From the NCBI GenBank assembly GCA_009885695.1, contig VFKE01000069.1:1-41707 (forward strand): a stretch of 41,707 nt of DNA. Direction: 5' to 3'. The notes beneath the pieces are model-generated. The model had not been told where the DNA came from. It ran no database searches and saw only the letters and a program-made list of their open reading frames with translations. Shown here one piece after another: positions 10,132 to 18,985 of the stretch. The stretch's first letter is position 1. The number at the start of each line of letters is the position of its first letter. Source of the stretch: Verrucomicrobiota bacterium (GTDB lineage: Bacteria > Verrucomicrobiota > Verrucomicrobiia > Verrucomicrobiales > Verrucomicrobiaceae). The position numbers and the translations under genes were made by a program.

Positions 10132-11415
10132 TCACTTCAGTTCCCAGCAGCCGCCCTCTTTGGTGCTGCGAACAAAGAGATGGTTGTAGGCTAGAACTGG
10201 GTAGCTCCAAATTTTGCCAGTCACGAGGGATGCGCGCTTGAGTTCGGTGTACTTGGCAGGGTCAGCCTTCACGAAGACGACCTCACCCTTGTCGGTTAAG
10301 GCGATGATGTCGTTGCCGCTCAGAATTACCTGGCCGGGACCGTAGCCAGGCTGTTCCCATTTCACATCGCCGGTTTTGATATCGACACAGGCCAGCGGGC
10401 CTTCGCCATATTTTTTGAAACTGAACATGCCGTAAAGATAGCCGTCCTTTACGACCGGCGTGCTCCAGTGGTTGGCAACTTTGTCGCCCTCCTTGCGCCA
10501 GAGTTCGGTGACCGTGAATGCCGCACCGCTCTTGCTGATCTTGAACGCGCCAGCGCCCACGCCGTAGCCGGCGGAGCAATAAACGATGTCATCAGATACC
10601 ACGGGGGAGGCCGCAGTGCTGGTCCGGTAGGGGAAGGGCGCGCGCCACAACACTTTTCCGTCTTTCGGGGTAACCGCGACCAGTCCGCTTTGAGTGAAGT
10701 AGATGCACTGGTGGGTGCCGAGAATATCCGCGAGGATCGGCGTGGCATGGGTCATCGTGTCATCCTCGCCCTTCCATTTCACTTCGCCGGTTTTCTTGTC
10801 GATCCCGAGCAGGGCTTGGCCCTTCCCGCCCCCGGCCATGAGAAGGAGGTCGCCATCGATCACGGGTGAGGCGGCGTTGTCCCAGTGGATGTTGTTGCCT
10901 GCGTTTTGTTTAATCACATCGTGAGACCAGATGGGCTTGCCGTTTTTGGCATCGAAGCACCAGACCACAAGGTTACGGTCGATCACATAAACTTTTCCCT
11001 CGCTGATGGCGGGGGTGGAGCGGGGGCCATCGCCGCCACGATTGTCACGGGTGCCGGCATCGCCCTGGCCGCTGTATTGCGCTGGGGCCATCGGCTTGGA
11101 CCACATCTCCTTGCCGCTCTTGATATCCAAGGCGATGAGTGTTTCAAATTTTCCGCGGGCAACAACAGTGAATACTTGTGCGCCAGCGACTACGAAGGAG
11201 CTGAAGCCAGTTTCGGTCGGTGTGACCCAGAGCTTGGAAATTTTCGCCTTGCTGATATCGGCGACGGGTAGTGCTGGGGCGATGCCGCTATTATTCGTTC
11301 CGCGGAATTGGGGCCAGGCACCGGGGTCGGCGATGATTTTTTTTGGAAGCTCGGCCTGGATCGAGGAGGCAGCGATGACGCCTGCGGCAAGGGTATTGAT
11401 GGAGCGGAAAGTCAT
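10132..11415 (-). CDS. Exported PQQ-type beta-propeller protein
   Basis: This 427-residue protein has a signal peptide (MTFRSINTLAAGVIAASSIQA) and then WPQFRGTNNSG, the usual opening of the PQQ-like/YVTN propeller family in these bacteria. Repeated blades carry ALDIKSGKEMWS, CFDAKNGKPIW, GIDKKTGEVKWKGE and CVDIKTGDVKWEQPG. No quinoprotein dehydrogenase catalytic cysteine pair or metal ligands are visible, so a BamB-like scaffold role is possible but unproven. The ATG at 11415 gives the signal peptide, while the longer ORF adds an unlikely leader. It is divergent from the radical SAM pair. Confidence 0.85.
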   Translation of the reverse strand: MTFRSINTLAAGVIAASSIQAELPKKIIADPGAWPQFRGTNNSGIAPALPVADISKAKISKLWVTPTETGFSSFVVAGAQVFTVVARGKFETLIALDIKSGKEMWSKPMAPAQYSGQGDAGTRDNRGGDGPRSTPAISEGKVYVIDRNLVVWCFDAKNGKPIWSHDVIKQNAGNNIHWDNAASPVIDGDLLLMAGGGKGQALLGIDKKTGEVKWKGEDDTMTHATPILADILGTHQCIYFTQSGLVAVTPKDGKVLWRAPFPYRTSTAASPVVSDDIVYCSAGYGVGAGAFKISKSGAAFTVTELWRKEGDKVANHWSTPVVKDGYLYGMFSFKKYGEGPLACVDIKTGDVKWEQPGYGPGQVILSGNDIIALTDKGEVVFVKADPAKYTELKRASLVTGKIWSYPVLAYNHLFVRSTKEGGCWELK

Positions 11416-11632
11416 GGTGGAACGGTAAAATTTGTAGAGATTCAAACACGCGAGAGGCGGGCTTGGCAACATGCTATTTAGCCCGGCCGTGTCATTCTCA
11501 TCGTCCACGGGCCAGCCGGGCCGGCTGCGAGATCTAAGGGCACCCGCTTCATCACGTCTTCTGCTGCATAATTGGACGAAACTAGCACAATATCTGCGCG
11601 GTAAATATCACCTCCTGAATACACTGTGTGCC

Positions 11633-12982
11633 ATGCATGATGGCACTTTCGTCAAAGTGACAAAGCGAAGTCCGGAAGAACTTTGGCAGGCGATCAAAAG
11701 CGACGCGCCTGATCTTTGGTTTTGCCCGCACCCGTTCGAGCACCTCTACAACGACAACGCCGGGCACTGGGCTCTGTGCTGCCGCGCTTATCCGATGGAC
11801 CATCAGGTGGGCGACACCACGCCGGAAGATCACTGGAAGCACCCGCTCATGGACGACATTCGACGTGAAATGCTGTCCGGAAAACTGGACCTGGTGCGCA
11901 AGTATTGCTGGAAATGCCTGAAGATGGAGCGGGACGGACTCGCATCGCCCCGGCAGCAGCTCAACGCGGCGCTCTTGAAGAAAAAAGCACCCGGCCAGTC
12001 CAAAATGCTCGACGTCGCCTCGCGTCTGACACACAACCCCGATCAGGCCGCCATTGGCGAAGGCAGAACGCTGGAATTGAAGCTTCGGGTGTTTGGCAAT
12101 TACTGCCAGCTCCGCTGTTACATGTGCGCGCCGTTGAACTCCTCCAGCCGTCGTCAGGAGCTGGGCGAGATTCGCGACGGACACTGGCTCCGCTGCTTCG
12201 CGAATCCGGAGAAAACGGACTTCTTCGAAAGCGACGAACATTACGACCGGTTCCTCGACAGCGCGATGCGCCTGCTGCCTTGGGTGAAGAAGATCAAAAT
12301 CACCGGTGGCGAGCCTTTTCTCCTGCCACGGCATCACAAGTTCATCGAGCGGGTCCTCGCCAGCGGCCACGCGGGCAAGATCCGTCTCTCCTATGACACG
12401 AACATGGCCCGCTTCCATCTCGGCAGCGCCAATGTCCTAGACTATCTGAAGCACTTCAAGGCCGTCACACTGGCGGTCTCGATCGACGATCTCGGCGCCC
12501 GCAACGATTACATCCGATACGGTTCCGAGTTTGAGGGCGTGATTGCAAACATCGCCCAGGCACGCACGTTTCCCGGCATCAACGTCGTGGTCAGTTGTGC
12601 CACCGGAATGCTCAACGCGGGCGACGTGCCCGAGATCGCGGAGTTCTTTCACGAGCGGGGTCTCGAGGCGAAATTCAACATGTGCGTGATCAACGGGCCC
12701 ATCTTCCTCCAGGCACGCCACCTGCCGGATGCCCTGAAAGAGCAATATCTGCCGAAGCTGGAGGCATCACCCCATCGGGCCCGGTTTACCAATGTGATCC
12801 GCATGATCCAGCAGCCGCGCGATGAATCCCAGTATCAAATTTTTCTGCAATATCTGGACGATCTCGACCAGCACCGAGGCACTTCGTGGCTTGATCTCTG
12901 GCCGGAATTCAAACCCCATTCCCGCCGCTCCGGCAGCGATTCGGATTCTGCGCTGTCGCAGGTCATCCCCCAGCCCGCCTGA
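11633..12982 (+). CDS. Twitch-type radical SAM protein (copy 1)
   Basis: This 449-residue protein has two parts. The N-terminal twitch/SPASM-like part has FCPHPFEHLY, then HWALCC and YCWKC, probably ligands of an auxiliary iron-sulfur cluster. The radical SAM core has CQLRCYMC (C158, C162, C165), which binds the SAM-cleaving 4Fe-4S cluster, and KITGGEP as the GGE motif. The tail ends DLWPEF, shared with the next gene. The first cofactor domain is N-terminal, the usual order for the twitch subgroup. Substrate is unknown and no precursor peptide gene is visible nearby. The ATG at 11633 was chosen over a longer ORF whose first 54 residues look random. Its stop lies 3 bp before copy 2. Confidence 0.88.
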   Translation: MHDGTFVKVTKRSPEELWQAIKSDAPDLWFCPHPFEHLYNDNAGHWALCCRAYPMDHQVGDTTPEDHWKHPLMDDIRREMLSGKLDLVRKYCWKCLKMERDGLASPRQQLNAALLKKKAPGQSKMLDVASRLTHNPDQAAIGEGRTLELKLRVFGNYCQLRCYMCAPLNSSSRRQELGEIRDGHWLRCFANPEKTDFFESDEHYDRFLDSAMRLLPWVKKIKITGGEPFLLPRHHKFIERVLASGHAGKIRLSYDTNMARFHLGSANVLDYLKHFKAVTLAVSIDDLGARNDYIRYGSEFEGVIANIAQARTFPGINVVVSCATGMLNAGDVPEIAEFFHERGLEAKFNMCVINGPIFLQARHLPDALKEQYLPKLEASPHRARFTNVIRMIQQPRDESQYQIFLQYLDDLDQHRGTSWLDLWPEFKPHSRRSGSDSDSALSQVIPQPA

Positions 12983-12985
12983 CCT

Positions 12986-14257
12986 ATGCCGCCCGCCATA
13001 CCCTCAAAGGATTTGGAACTCATCCAGAAATACATCGCGGATAATCCCAAGCTGGATTTCTACTGCCCTCTCCCTTTCTCACACTTTTCGTCCTCCCCGG
13101 ACGGCAGATACAAACCGTGCTGTGTGGCCAAGGCCGCGCCCTACACCACCCGGGACAAGTCCCCGCTGGAATTTTTCCGCTGCGATGTCATGGAGCAACT
13201 GCGCCGGGACATGGCCGGGGGCACGATCACCGATCACGTGATGGATTACTGCAAGCGCTGCCTCATCACCGAGGCGCAGTCCGGCCACTCAAAACGGATC
13301 GAGGAAGTCAAGAAACACGGCCGCACGGTCGAGACCGGCAAGTTCAACTCAATCAAGCTCAAACTCTTCGGCAACCTGTGCAATCTCAAGTGCGTGATGT
13401 GCGCTCCGCTCCAGTCCAGCAAATGGGCCGCGGAAGTTATCGAACACGGACCGCTCGCGATCGAGGATCCCTCCGTCCCGGACAGTTCCCTCAAGGAAAT
13501 CGCCCATGCCACCGAGTGGCCAGTCCGCGGGTTCCCGGCTGACAAACCCATCATCAGCCCCTTCCAGCAGATGGATCAGGCCAAGTTTTACCGCGACATG
13601 GAATACATCATCCCGCGCTTGAAAACCCTGGAGTTCACTGGCGGCGAGCCGCTCATCAATCAGGACATCCTCGCCTTCATCCGCTGGATTATTGACAAGG
13701 GTTGGAACAAAAATCTGAACCTGAAGTTTGTCACCAACGGCACCTGCTTCGCGCGCGACCTCACCTTCCTCGGCCGGTTCAAGCGGGTGCGGCTTAGCAT
13801 CTCCGTGGACGGCATCGGCGCGCGCGGCGAGTTCCTGCGTTTCGGCACGCGGTTCGACCAGCTCAGGGACAACATCCTCCGCTATCAGGACATCAAGAAC
13901 CTCGTCGTGGTCGGAAATACCTGCATCACCGCCCTCAACATCGGCTACCTCGACGAAATTTTTGCCTTCTCCGAATCCGTGGGCCTGTCGTTCAAGCTGT
14001 CGAACATCCTCGTCGCGCCCCGCTATCTCCGGGCGCTAAACCTGCCCGATACGCTAAAACAACGCTACCGGGAGAAGCTGGAGAAAACAAAGTGGGTTGA
14101 CCAGATGGGTATTGCCCTGCGCATCCTTTCCATGAAAGAGGATCTGCCGCAATTCCACGTCTTGCGCTGTTATCTTGAAGCCCTCGACTCCCGGCGCGGA
14201 ATGAATGTGCGGGAGTTGTGGCCCGAATTCTATGGCGACCCCGCCAACCCGACCTGA
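12986..14257 (+). CDS. Twitch-type radical SAM protein (copy 2)
   Basis: This 423-residue paralog of the gene just upstream is three bases downstream and certainly cotranscribed. The N-terminal motif FYCPLPFSHFSSSPDGRY is followed by PCC and DYCKRC. The core CNLKCVMC (C132, C136, C139) binds the radical SAM cluster, and EFTGGEPL is the GGE motif. NGTCF and SISVDGIGARGEFLR follow, and the tail ends ELWPEF. All cysteines are intact in both copies, so both may be active, perhaps as a pair. It converges with nuoC, with a 30-bp gap. The substrate cannot be told from sequence. Confidence 0.88.
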   Translation: MPPAIPSKDLELIQKYIADNPKLDFYCPLPFSHFSSSPDGRYKPCCVAKAAPYTTRDKSPLEFFRCDVMEQLRRDMAGGTITDHVMDYCKRCLITEAQSGHSKRIEEVKKHGRTVETGKFNSIKLKLFGNLCNLKCVMCAPLQSSKWAAEVIEHGPLAIEDPSVPDSSLKEIAHATEWPVRGFPADKPIISPFQQMDQAKFYRDMEYIIPRLKTLEFTGGEPLINQDILAFIRWIIDKGWNKNLNLKFVTNGTCFARDLTFLGRFKRVRLSISVDGIGARGEFLRFGTRFDQLRDNILRYQDIKNLVVVGNTCITALNIGYLDEIFAFSESVGLSFKLSNILVAPRYLRALNLPDTLKQRYREKLEKTKWVDQMGIALRILSMKEDLPQFHVLRCYLEALDSRRGMNVRELWPEFYGDPANPT

Positions 14258-14287
14258 CCGAAGCGTCTCGGCCTCTAGCACTCCGGG

Positions 14288-14863
14288 TCAGGTTTCTGCA
14301 AAGCTCTTCGCCCGCGGTTCGCGCTCAATCGTGCCCGCTTCCGAAGGCGAGGTGACAAACGGACCGCCTTCGAGCGGCGCGATGCCGGAGAAGGCCACAT
14401 CGGGCATGTCGCTCGGCTTTCCGGCGAGAGGAAATTCTTTCCGCAACGGATGAAACGGATAACCCTCCCACATCAAGATGCGGCGCAGATCGGGATGGCC
14501 GTCGAAGTGAAGGCCCATCATGTCGAACACCTCGCGTTCATGCCAGTTGGCCGTGGCCCAGAGGTCGCTCACGGTCGGCACCGTCTGATCTTCCGATACC
14601 GTTGACTTCACTCGCAGATGCTGATGGTGCGTCAGCCCGTAGAGTTCATAGACCATCTCGAAGCGCGGCTCCTGCTCGTTGTGATCCACGCTGGAGATAT
14701 CGATGAGATAATCGAAACCCATCTCGTCACGGCAGTAGCGCAGCAATGGCTTGAGCGACTTCAGCCTTACGATGACTGACTGCTCCCCACGGAACTCGGT
14801 CGTCGCGGTGATCGCATCACCAAATTTCTCGTTCAAGGACTGAACCATCTGCGCGGCGTTCAT
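14288..14863 (-). CDS. nuoC: NADH-quinone oxidoreductase subunit C
   Basis: This 191-residue NuoC (30-kDa subunit) belongs to the peripheral arm of complex I at the cytoplasmic face of the membrane. Typical segments are FDYLIDISSVDH, FEMVYELYGL, HQHLRVKSTV and DLWATANWHEREVFDMMGLHF followed by DLRRILMWEGYPFHPLRKEFPL. The length fits an unfused NuoC. It lies 89 bp downstream of nuoB, with a heptad array filling its leader. nuoD is not next, because a converging gene occupies that place. Confidence 0.95.
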   Translation of the reverse strand: MNAAQMVQSLNEKFGDAITATTEFRGEQSVIVRLKSLKPLLRYCRDEMGFDYLIDISSVDHNEQEPRFEMVYELYGLTHHQHLRVKSTVSEDQTVPTVSDLWATANWHEREVFDMMGLHFDGHPDLRRILMWEGYPFHPLRKEFPLAGKPSDMPDVAFSGIAPLEGGPFVTSPSEAGTIEREPRAKSFAET

Positions 14864-14866
14864 GGG

Positions 14867-14894
14867 TTATTGGTTAAGGGTTATGAGTTAAAAA
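14867..14894 (-). repeat. Heptad array upstream of nuoC
   Basis: Four 7-bp units on the minus strand all end in TAA (consensus NNNNTAA, mostly CCNNTAA). They are followed by CCC and the nuoC ATG at 14863. The phase relative to the start codon is the same as before spmAB and the merR-like gene. Confidence 0.85.
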
Positions 14895-14930
14895 TTGGAG
14901 GAAGATGCGTCGGTCGAAATTCAATAGTCA

Positions 14931-14958
14931 CATAACTCATAACTCGTCACACTTAACT
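14931..14958 (+). repeat. Inverted heptad array at the nuoB 3' end
   Basis: Four 7-bp units of CATAACT type (two identical) lie on the plus strand and run into the last codons of nuoB. Orientation is opposite to the array at 14867-14894, about 36 bp away, so the pair could fold into a loose hairpin in the nuoB-nuoC mRNA. Confidence 0.7.
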
Positions 14959-15486
14959 CAACTGCTCAATCAATTCCTTCTTCTGTTCGACAAACGAATG
15001 CTCGGTATCGATCTTCTTCTGCAAGCGCATCATGCCTTCAAGCAAAGCCTCGGGACGAGGAGGACAGCCGGAAATGTAAACGTCCACCGGAATCAACTGA
15101 TCAATCCCCTGAAGCACCGCATAGCTGCGATACATGCCGCCGCTCGACGCGCATGCACCCATGGCGATGCACCATTTGGGCTCCGGCATCTGATCCCAGA
15201 TGCGTTTCACGGCCAGCGCCATTTTGTAAGTCACCGTGCCGGCCACGATCATGACATCGGATTGCCGAGGCGAGAAACGGAAGACTTCCATGCCGAAACG
15301 CGACATGTCATAGCGCGAACACGCTGTGGCCATCATCTCGATCGCGCAGCAGGCCAGGCCCATCGGCATCGGCCAGAGCGAGCTCTTGCGCATCCAGTTG
15401 ATCGCAGCATCAAGCTTGGTGTGCACGATATTGCCCTCGATCTTCGAGTCGTAGCCAACCGGGATGGTGCTGGGTGCGTCTGTCAT
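14953..15486 (-). CDS. nuoB: NADH-quinone oxidoreductase subunit B
   Basis: This 177-residue NuoB carries the N2 iron-sulfur cluster that passes electrons to quinone in complex I. The four cluster ligands are present: C46-C47 (LACCAIEMM), C112 (GACASSGG) and C141 (SGCPPRPE). The ATG at 15486 was chosen as the N-terminus before [19 protein letters not shown]. The longer ORF reads into the Liv operon. nuoA normally precedes nuoB, but here the gene upstream is livF. The nuoB and nuoC genes therefore form a separate unit from the rest of complex I. Confidence 0.96.
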   Translation of the reverse strand: MTDAPSTIPVGYDSKIEGNIVHTKLDAAINWMRKSSLWPMPMGLACCAIEMMATACSRYDMSRFGMEVFRFSPRQSDVMIVAGTVTYKMALAVKRIWDQMPEPKWCIAMGACASSGGMYRSYAVLQGIDQLIPVDVYISGCPPRPEALLEGMMRLQKKIDTEHSFVEQKKELIEQLS

Positions 15487-15556
15487 AGCTGACGGTGAGA
15501 TTACCGCCCGGAAGATGCGCGGCAACCGCTTTGTGAAACTTTTCACAAAGACCGGA

Positions 15557-16264
<708 letters not shown>

Positions 16265-16269
16265 GGCAA

Positions 16270-17061
16270 TCAGGCAGCAGCCCCTCCGACGACTTCGTGG
16301 TCCGCGCCGAGATAAGCGGCGATGACATCTGGATTCTTTTGCACTTCCTGGGGTGTGCCTTCGGCGATCTTCTCGCCGTAGTTGAGCACGACGATGCGCT
16401 CACAAATGCCCATCACGACCTTCATGTCGTGCTCCACCAGCATGATCGCGATGTTGAACTTGCCCTTGATGAAGCGGATGAGTTTCATCAACTCCTCTTT
16501 TTCCGTTGGGTTCATGCCCGCCGCAGGTTCATCGAGCAGCAGCAGCTTGGGCTTCGTCGCCAGTGCGCGCACGATCTCCAGACGGCGTTGGTCGCCATAA
16601 GAAAGCGCGTTGCATGAAGTGTGCTGGGCGTCTTTCAATCCGAAAATGTCCAGGAGATCGAGAACATCCGATTCCAATTCCCTCTCCTCGTCGTGGAACG
16701 CCCGTCCGCGCACCAGCGCATGGGCGATGCCATGCGGCAGGTGCATGATGAAGGCGCTGCGCACGTTGTCGAAGACGCTGAGTGATGGAAAAAGCCGGAT
16801 GTTTTGGAAAGTCCGCGAGATGCCGATCCGGGTGATCTGATGGGGCTTGTGTCCGGGCAGCGAAATGCCATTGAAGCTGATCCGTCCCGCAGTCGGCACA
16901 TAAACTCCAGTGATGAGATTGAAGACGGTGGTTTTGCCCGCGCCGTTGGGCCCGATCAATCCGATGAGTTCACCGGGATTGATCGTGAAACTGAGATCGC
17001 CGACCGCCTTGAGGCCGCCGAACTGGATGGTCACGTTGTCGAGTTCCAGCTTTGCGCTCAT
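16270..17061 (-). CDS. livG: Branched-chain amino acid ABC transporter ATPase LivG
   Basis: This 263-residue ATPase has Walker A GPNGAGKT (residues 37-44), signature LSYGDQRRLEIVRAL and Walker B LLLLDEPAAGMNP. The longer insert between them (about residues 100-140) separates LivG from LivF. It starts at the ATG at 17061 (MSAKLELDN), which overlaps the livM stop by 4 bp. The longer ORF upstream is livM in another frame. Confidence 0.95.
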   Translation of the reverse strand: MSAKLELDNVTIQFGGLKAVGDLSFTINPGELIGLIGPNGAGKTTVFNLITGVYVPTAGRISFNGISLPGHKPHQITRIGISRTFQNIRLFPSLSVFDNVRSAFIMHLPHGIAHALVRGRAFHDEERELESDVLDLLDIFGLKDAQHTSCNALSYGDQRRLEIVRALATKPKLLLLDEPAAGMNPTEKEELMKLIRFIKGKFNIAIMLVEHDMKVVMGICERIVVLNYGEKIAEGTPQEVQKNPDVIAAYLGADHEVVGGAAA

Positions 17062-18026
17062 GCGGACTCCTTCTTTTTTCTCTGAAACAGGCTTGCCGGC
17101 AGCAGTCCCTGCGGACGCACGATCATCATCACAATGAGGATCAGAGCGAAGACAATCATGCGATACTGTTCGAAATCGCGCAGCCATTCGTTGAGGACTG
17201 TCAGCAGGATCGCCGCCGCGATCACGCCCGGTGTGCTGCCCATGCCGCCGAGGATGACCATCACGACCACGTCCACTGACTTGAGAAAGTTGAAGCCTTC
17301 CGGTGAAATTGTGCTGCGGAAATGCGCATACAAACCGCCAGCCAGTCCCGCAAAAAAGGCGCCAAGCACAAAGGCGATCACCTTGTATCGCACCGTATTG
17401 ACGCCCATGGCCTCGGCTGCGATCTCATCGTCCCGCACTGCGAGAAATCCGCGGCCGTAGGTGGAGTTCACCATCGTGCTGACGACATAGATCGTGACCG
17501 CCGCGACACCGAAAACCCAAAAGAAATTGGTATAAGATGCGATGCCTTTCAGTCCGAGCGCACCGCCGAAGGGGCCGTCGCCGCTGGTATTCGTCAGCAC
17601 CACGCGAATGATTTCATTGAAGCCCAGCGTCACGATCGCCAGGTAATCGCCCTTGAGCCGCAGCGATGGCATCCCGACCATCCAGCCGCTCAGGGCCGCG
17701 CAGCCCCCGCCCACGAGCAGGGCGATGAGAAACGTCAGAGCCGTGGCAATCGAACCGCCGCCGAAAATTTGCAGAAGATGATCTCCGAGCTGCAAGGTCA
17801 CGATGGATGCGCCGTAAGCGCCGACCGCCATGAACCCGGCGTGACCGAGCGAGAACTGTCCGGTGTGCCCGTTCACCAGATTGAGACTGACCGCGAGCGT
17901 GACGTTGATTCCCACATTGAGCAGGATGTCGAGGAAGTAATCGTCGATGTTGCCGGCGCAAAGCGATACGCCAAGGCTGGCGGCAAGAGCGATGAACAGG
18001 AATATCTGTGCTTTGTATTTCATCAC
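17058..18026 (-). CDS. livM: Branched-chain amino acid ABC transporter permease LivM
   Basis: This 322-residue inner-membrane permease has about eight to ten membrane segments. LivM signatures are LVNGHTGQFSLGHAGFMAVGAY, TLGFNEIIRVVLTN and YGRGFLAVRDDEIAAEAMGVN. It pairs with LivH to form the channel. Start and stop overlap livH and livG by 4 bp each, as in a tightly coupled operon. Confidence 0.95.
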   Translation of the reverse strand: MMKYKAQIFLFIALAASLGVSLCAGNIDDYFLDILLNVGINVTLAVSLNLVNGHTGQFSLGHAGFMAVGAYGASIVTLQLGDHLLQIFGGGSIATALTFLIALLVGGGCAALSGWMVGMPSLRLKGDYLAIVTLGFNEIIRVVLTNTSGDGPFGGALGLKGIASYTNFFWVFGVAAVTIYVVSTMVNSTYGRGFLAVRDDEIAAEAMGVNTVRYKVIAFVLGAFFAGLAGGLYAHFRSTISPEGFNFLKSVDVVVMVILGGMGSTPGVIAAAILLTVLNEWLRDFEQYRMIVFALILIVMMIVRPQGLLPASLFQRKKKESA

Positions 18027-18976
18027 ACTTTCTCCCTTTCTACTTTGCCGAGCAGTCCCGACGGTTTGAAAATCAGAATCAGAATCAGAATCACAAAGGC
18101 CACGCCTTCCTTGTAGCCTGACGGAACTCCCAGTGACTGGCTGTAGCCCGCAACGAGCGTCTCCACCACGCCGATGATCAGTCCGCCTAAAGCCGCACCG
18201 GGGATGTTCCCGATGCCGCCCAACACCGCAGCGACGAAGGCCTTCAAGCCCGGCGTGATGCCCATGAAAGGTTCGATGCTGGGATATAGCGACGCATACA
18301 GAATGCCACCCGCAGCCGCCAGCGCTGAGCCGAGGCCGAAGGTGAAGGAGATGACCACGCCATTGTTCACCCCCATCAGCGAAGAAGCGGTGGGATTGAG
18401 CGACAAGGCGCGCATGGCCAGCCCGAGTCGCGTGCCCATGACGATGAAGCGCAGCCCCAGCATCAGCGCGAATGCGGTGACCAACACAATCACCTGGACA
18501 TTGGTCACCGTGAGACCGCCGATACCGGCAATATTGCTCTTGGGAATCAAGACGGGGAATGGCTGCTGCGTCGCACCGAAAATGAGCTGGCAGGTGTATT
18601 CAATGAACAAGGACACACCAATCGCCGTGATGAGCACATTCAGCTTGGGCTTGTCGCGCAGCGGACGGTAAGCCAGAAATTCAATGATGATGCCCAAGGC
18701 ACCACAAATAATCATTGAGAGCACCAACACCAACGCGACCGAAGCCGGCCACGGCAGCGTCGTCAGCATCGGCGCGAGCCACTTATTTAGATAGAGCCCA
18801 GAAAACGCTCCAAGCATGAACACATCGCCGTGCGCAAAGTTGATGAAACGCAGCACCCCATAGACCATCGTATAGCCCAGCGCGATAAGCGCATAAATCG
18901 AGCCGAGGAAAAGGCCGTTGAGGAGTTGCTGGACGAACTGCTCCAAGAATAGCTGATAGCTGATGGTTAATGTCAC
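18023..18976 (-). CDS. livH: Branched-chain amino acid ABC transporter permease LivH
   Basis: This 317-residue permease partners LivM. Motifs are GLFLGSIYALIALGYTMVYGVL, INFAHGDVFMLGAF and AVLGGIGNIPGAALGG. From the GTG at 18976 the first ten residues (MTLTISYQLF) are encoded by a 7-bp repeat array. A TTG at 18946, directly after the array, would give a start that matches E. coli LivH (which begins MSEQF) much better, since the next residues are EQFVQQLLNG. The real start may therefore be 18946, with the array as leader. It lies 9 bp after the binding-protein gene. Confidence 0.93.
   Translation of the reverse strand: MTLTISYQLFLEQFVQQLLNGLFLGSIYALIALGYTMVYGVLRFINFAHGDVFMLGAFSGLYLNKWLAPMLTTLPWPASVALVLVLSMIICGALGIIIEFLAYRPLRDKPKLNVLITAIGVSLFIEYTCQLIFGATQQPFPVLIPKSNIAGIGGLTVTNVQVIVLVTAFALMLGLRFIVMGTRLGLAMRALSLNPTASSLMGVNNGVVISFTFGLGSALAAAGGILYASLYPSIEPFMGITPGLKAFVAAVLGGIGNIPGAALGGLIIGVVETLVAGYSQSLGVPSGYKEGVAFVILILILIFKPSGLLGKVEREKV
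18950..18970 (-). repeat. Heptad array at the livH start
   Basis: Two identical TCAGCTA units and a related TTAACCA unit on the minus strand are followed by TTC and TTG. The TTG is a candidate livH start at 18946. The short array is also read as the first livH codons if the GTG at 18976 is used. Confidence 0.7.
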
Positions 18977-18985
18977 GCTCGCGCC

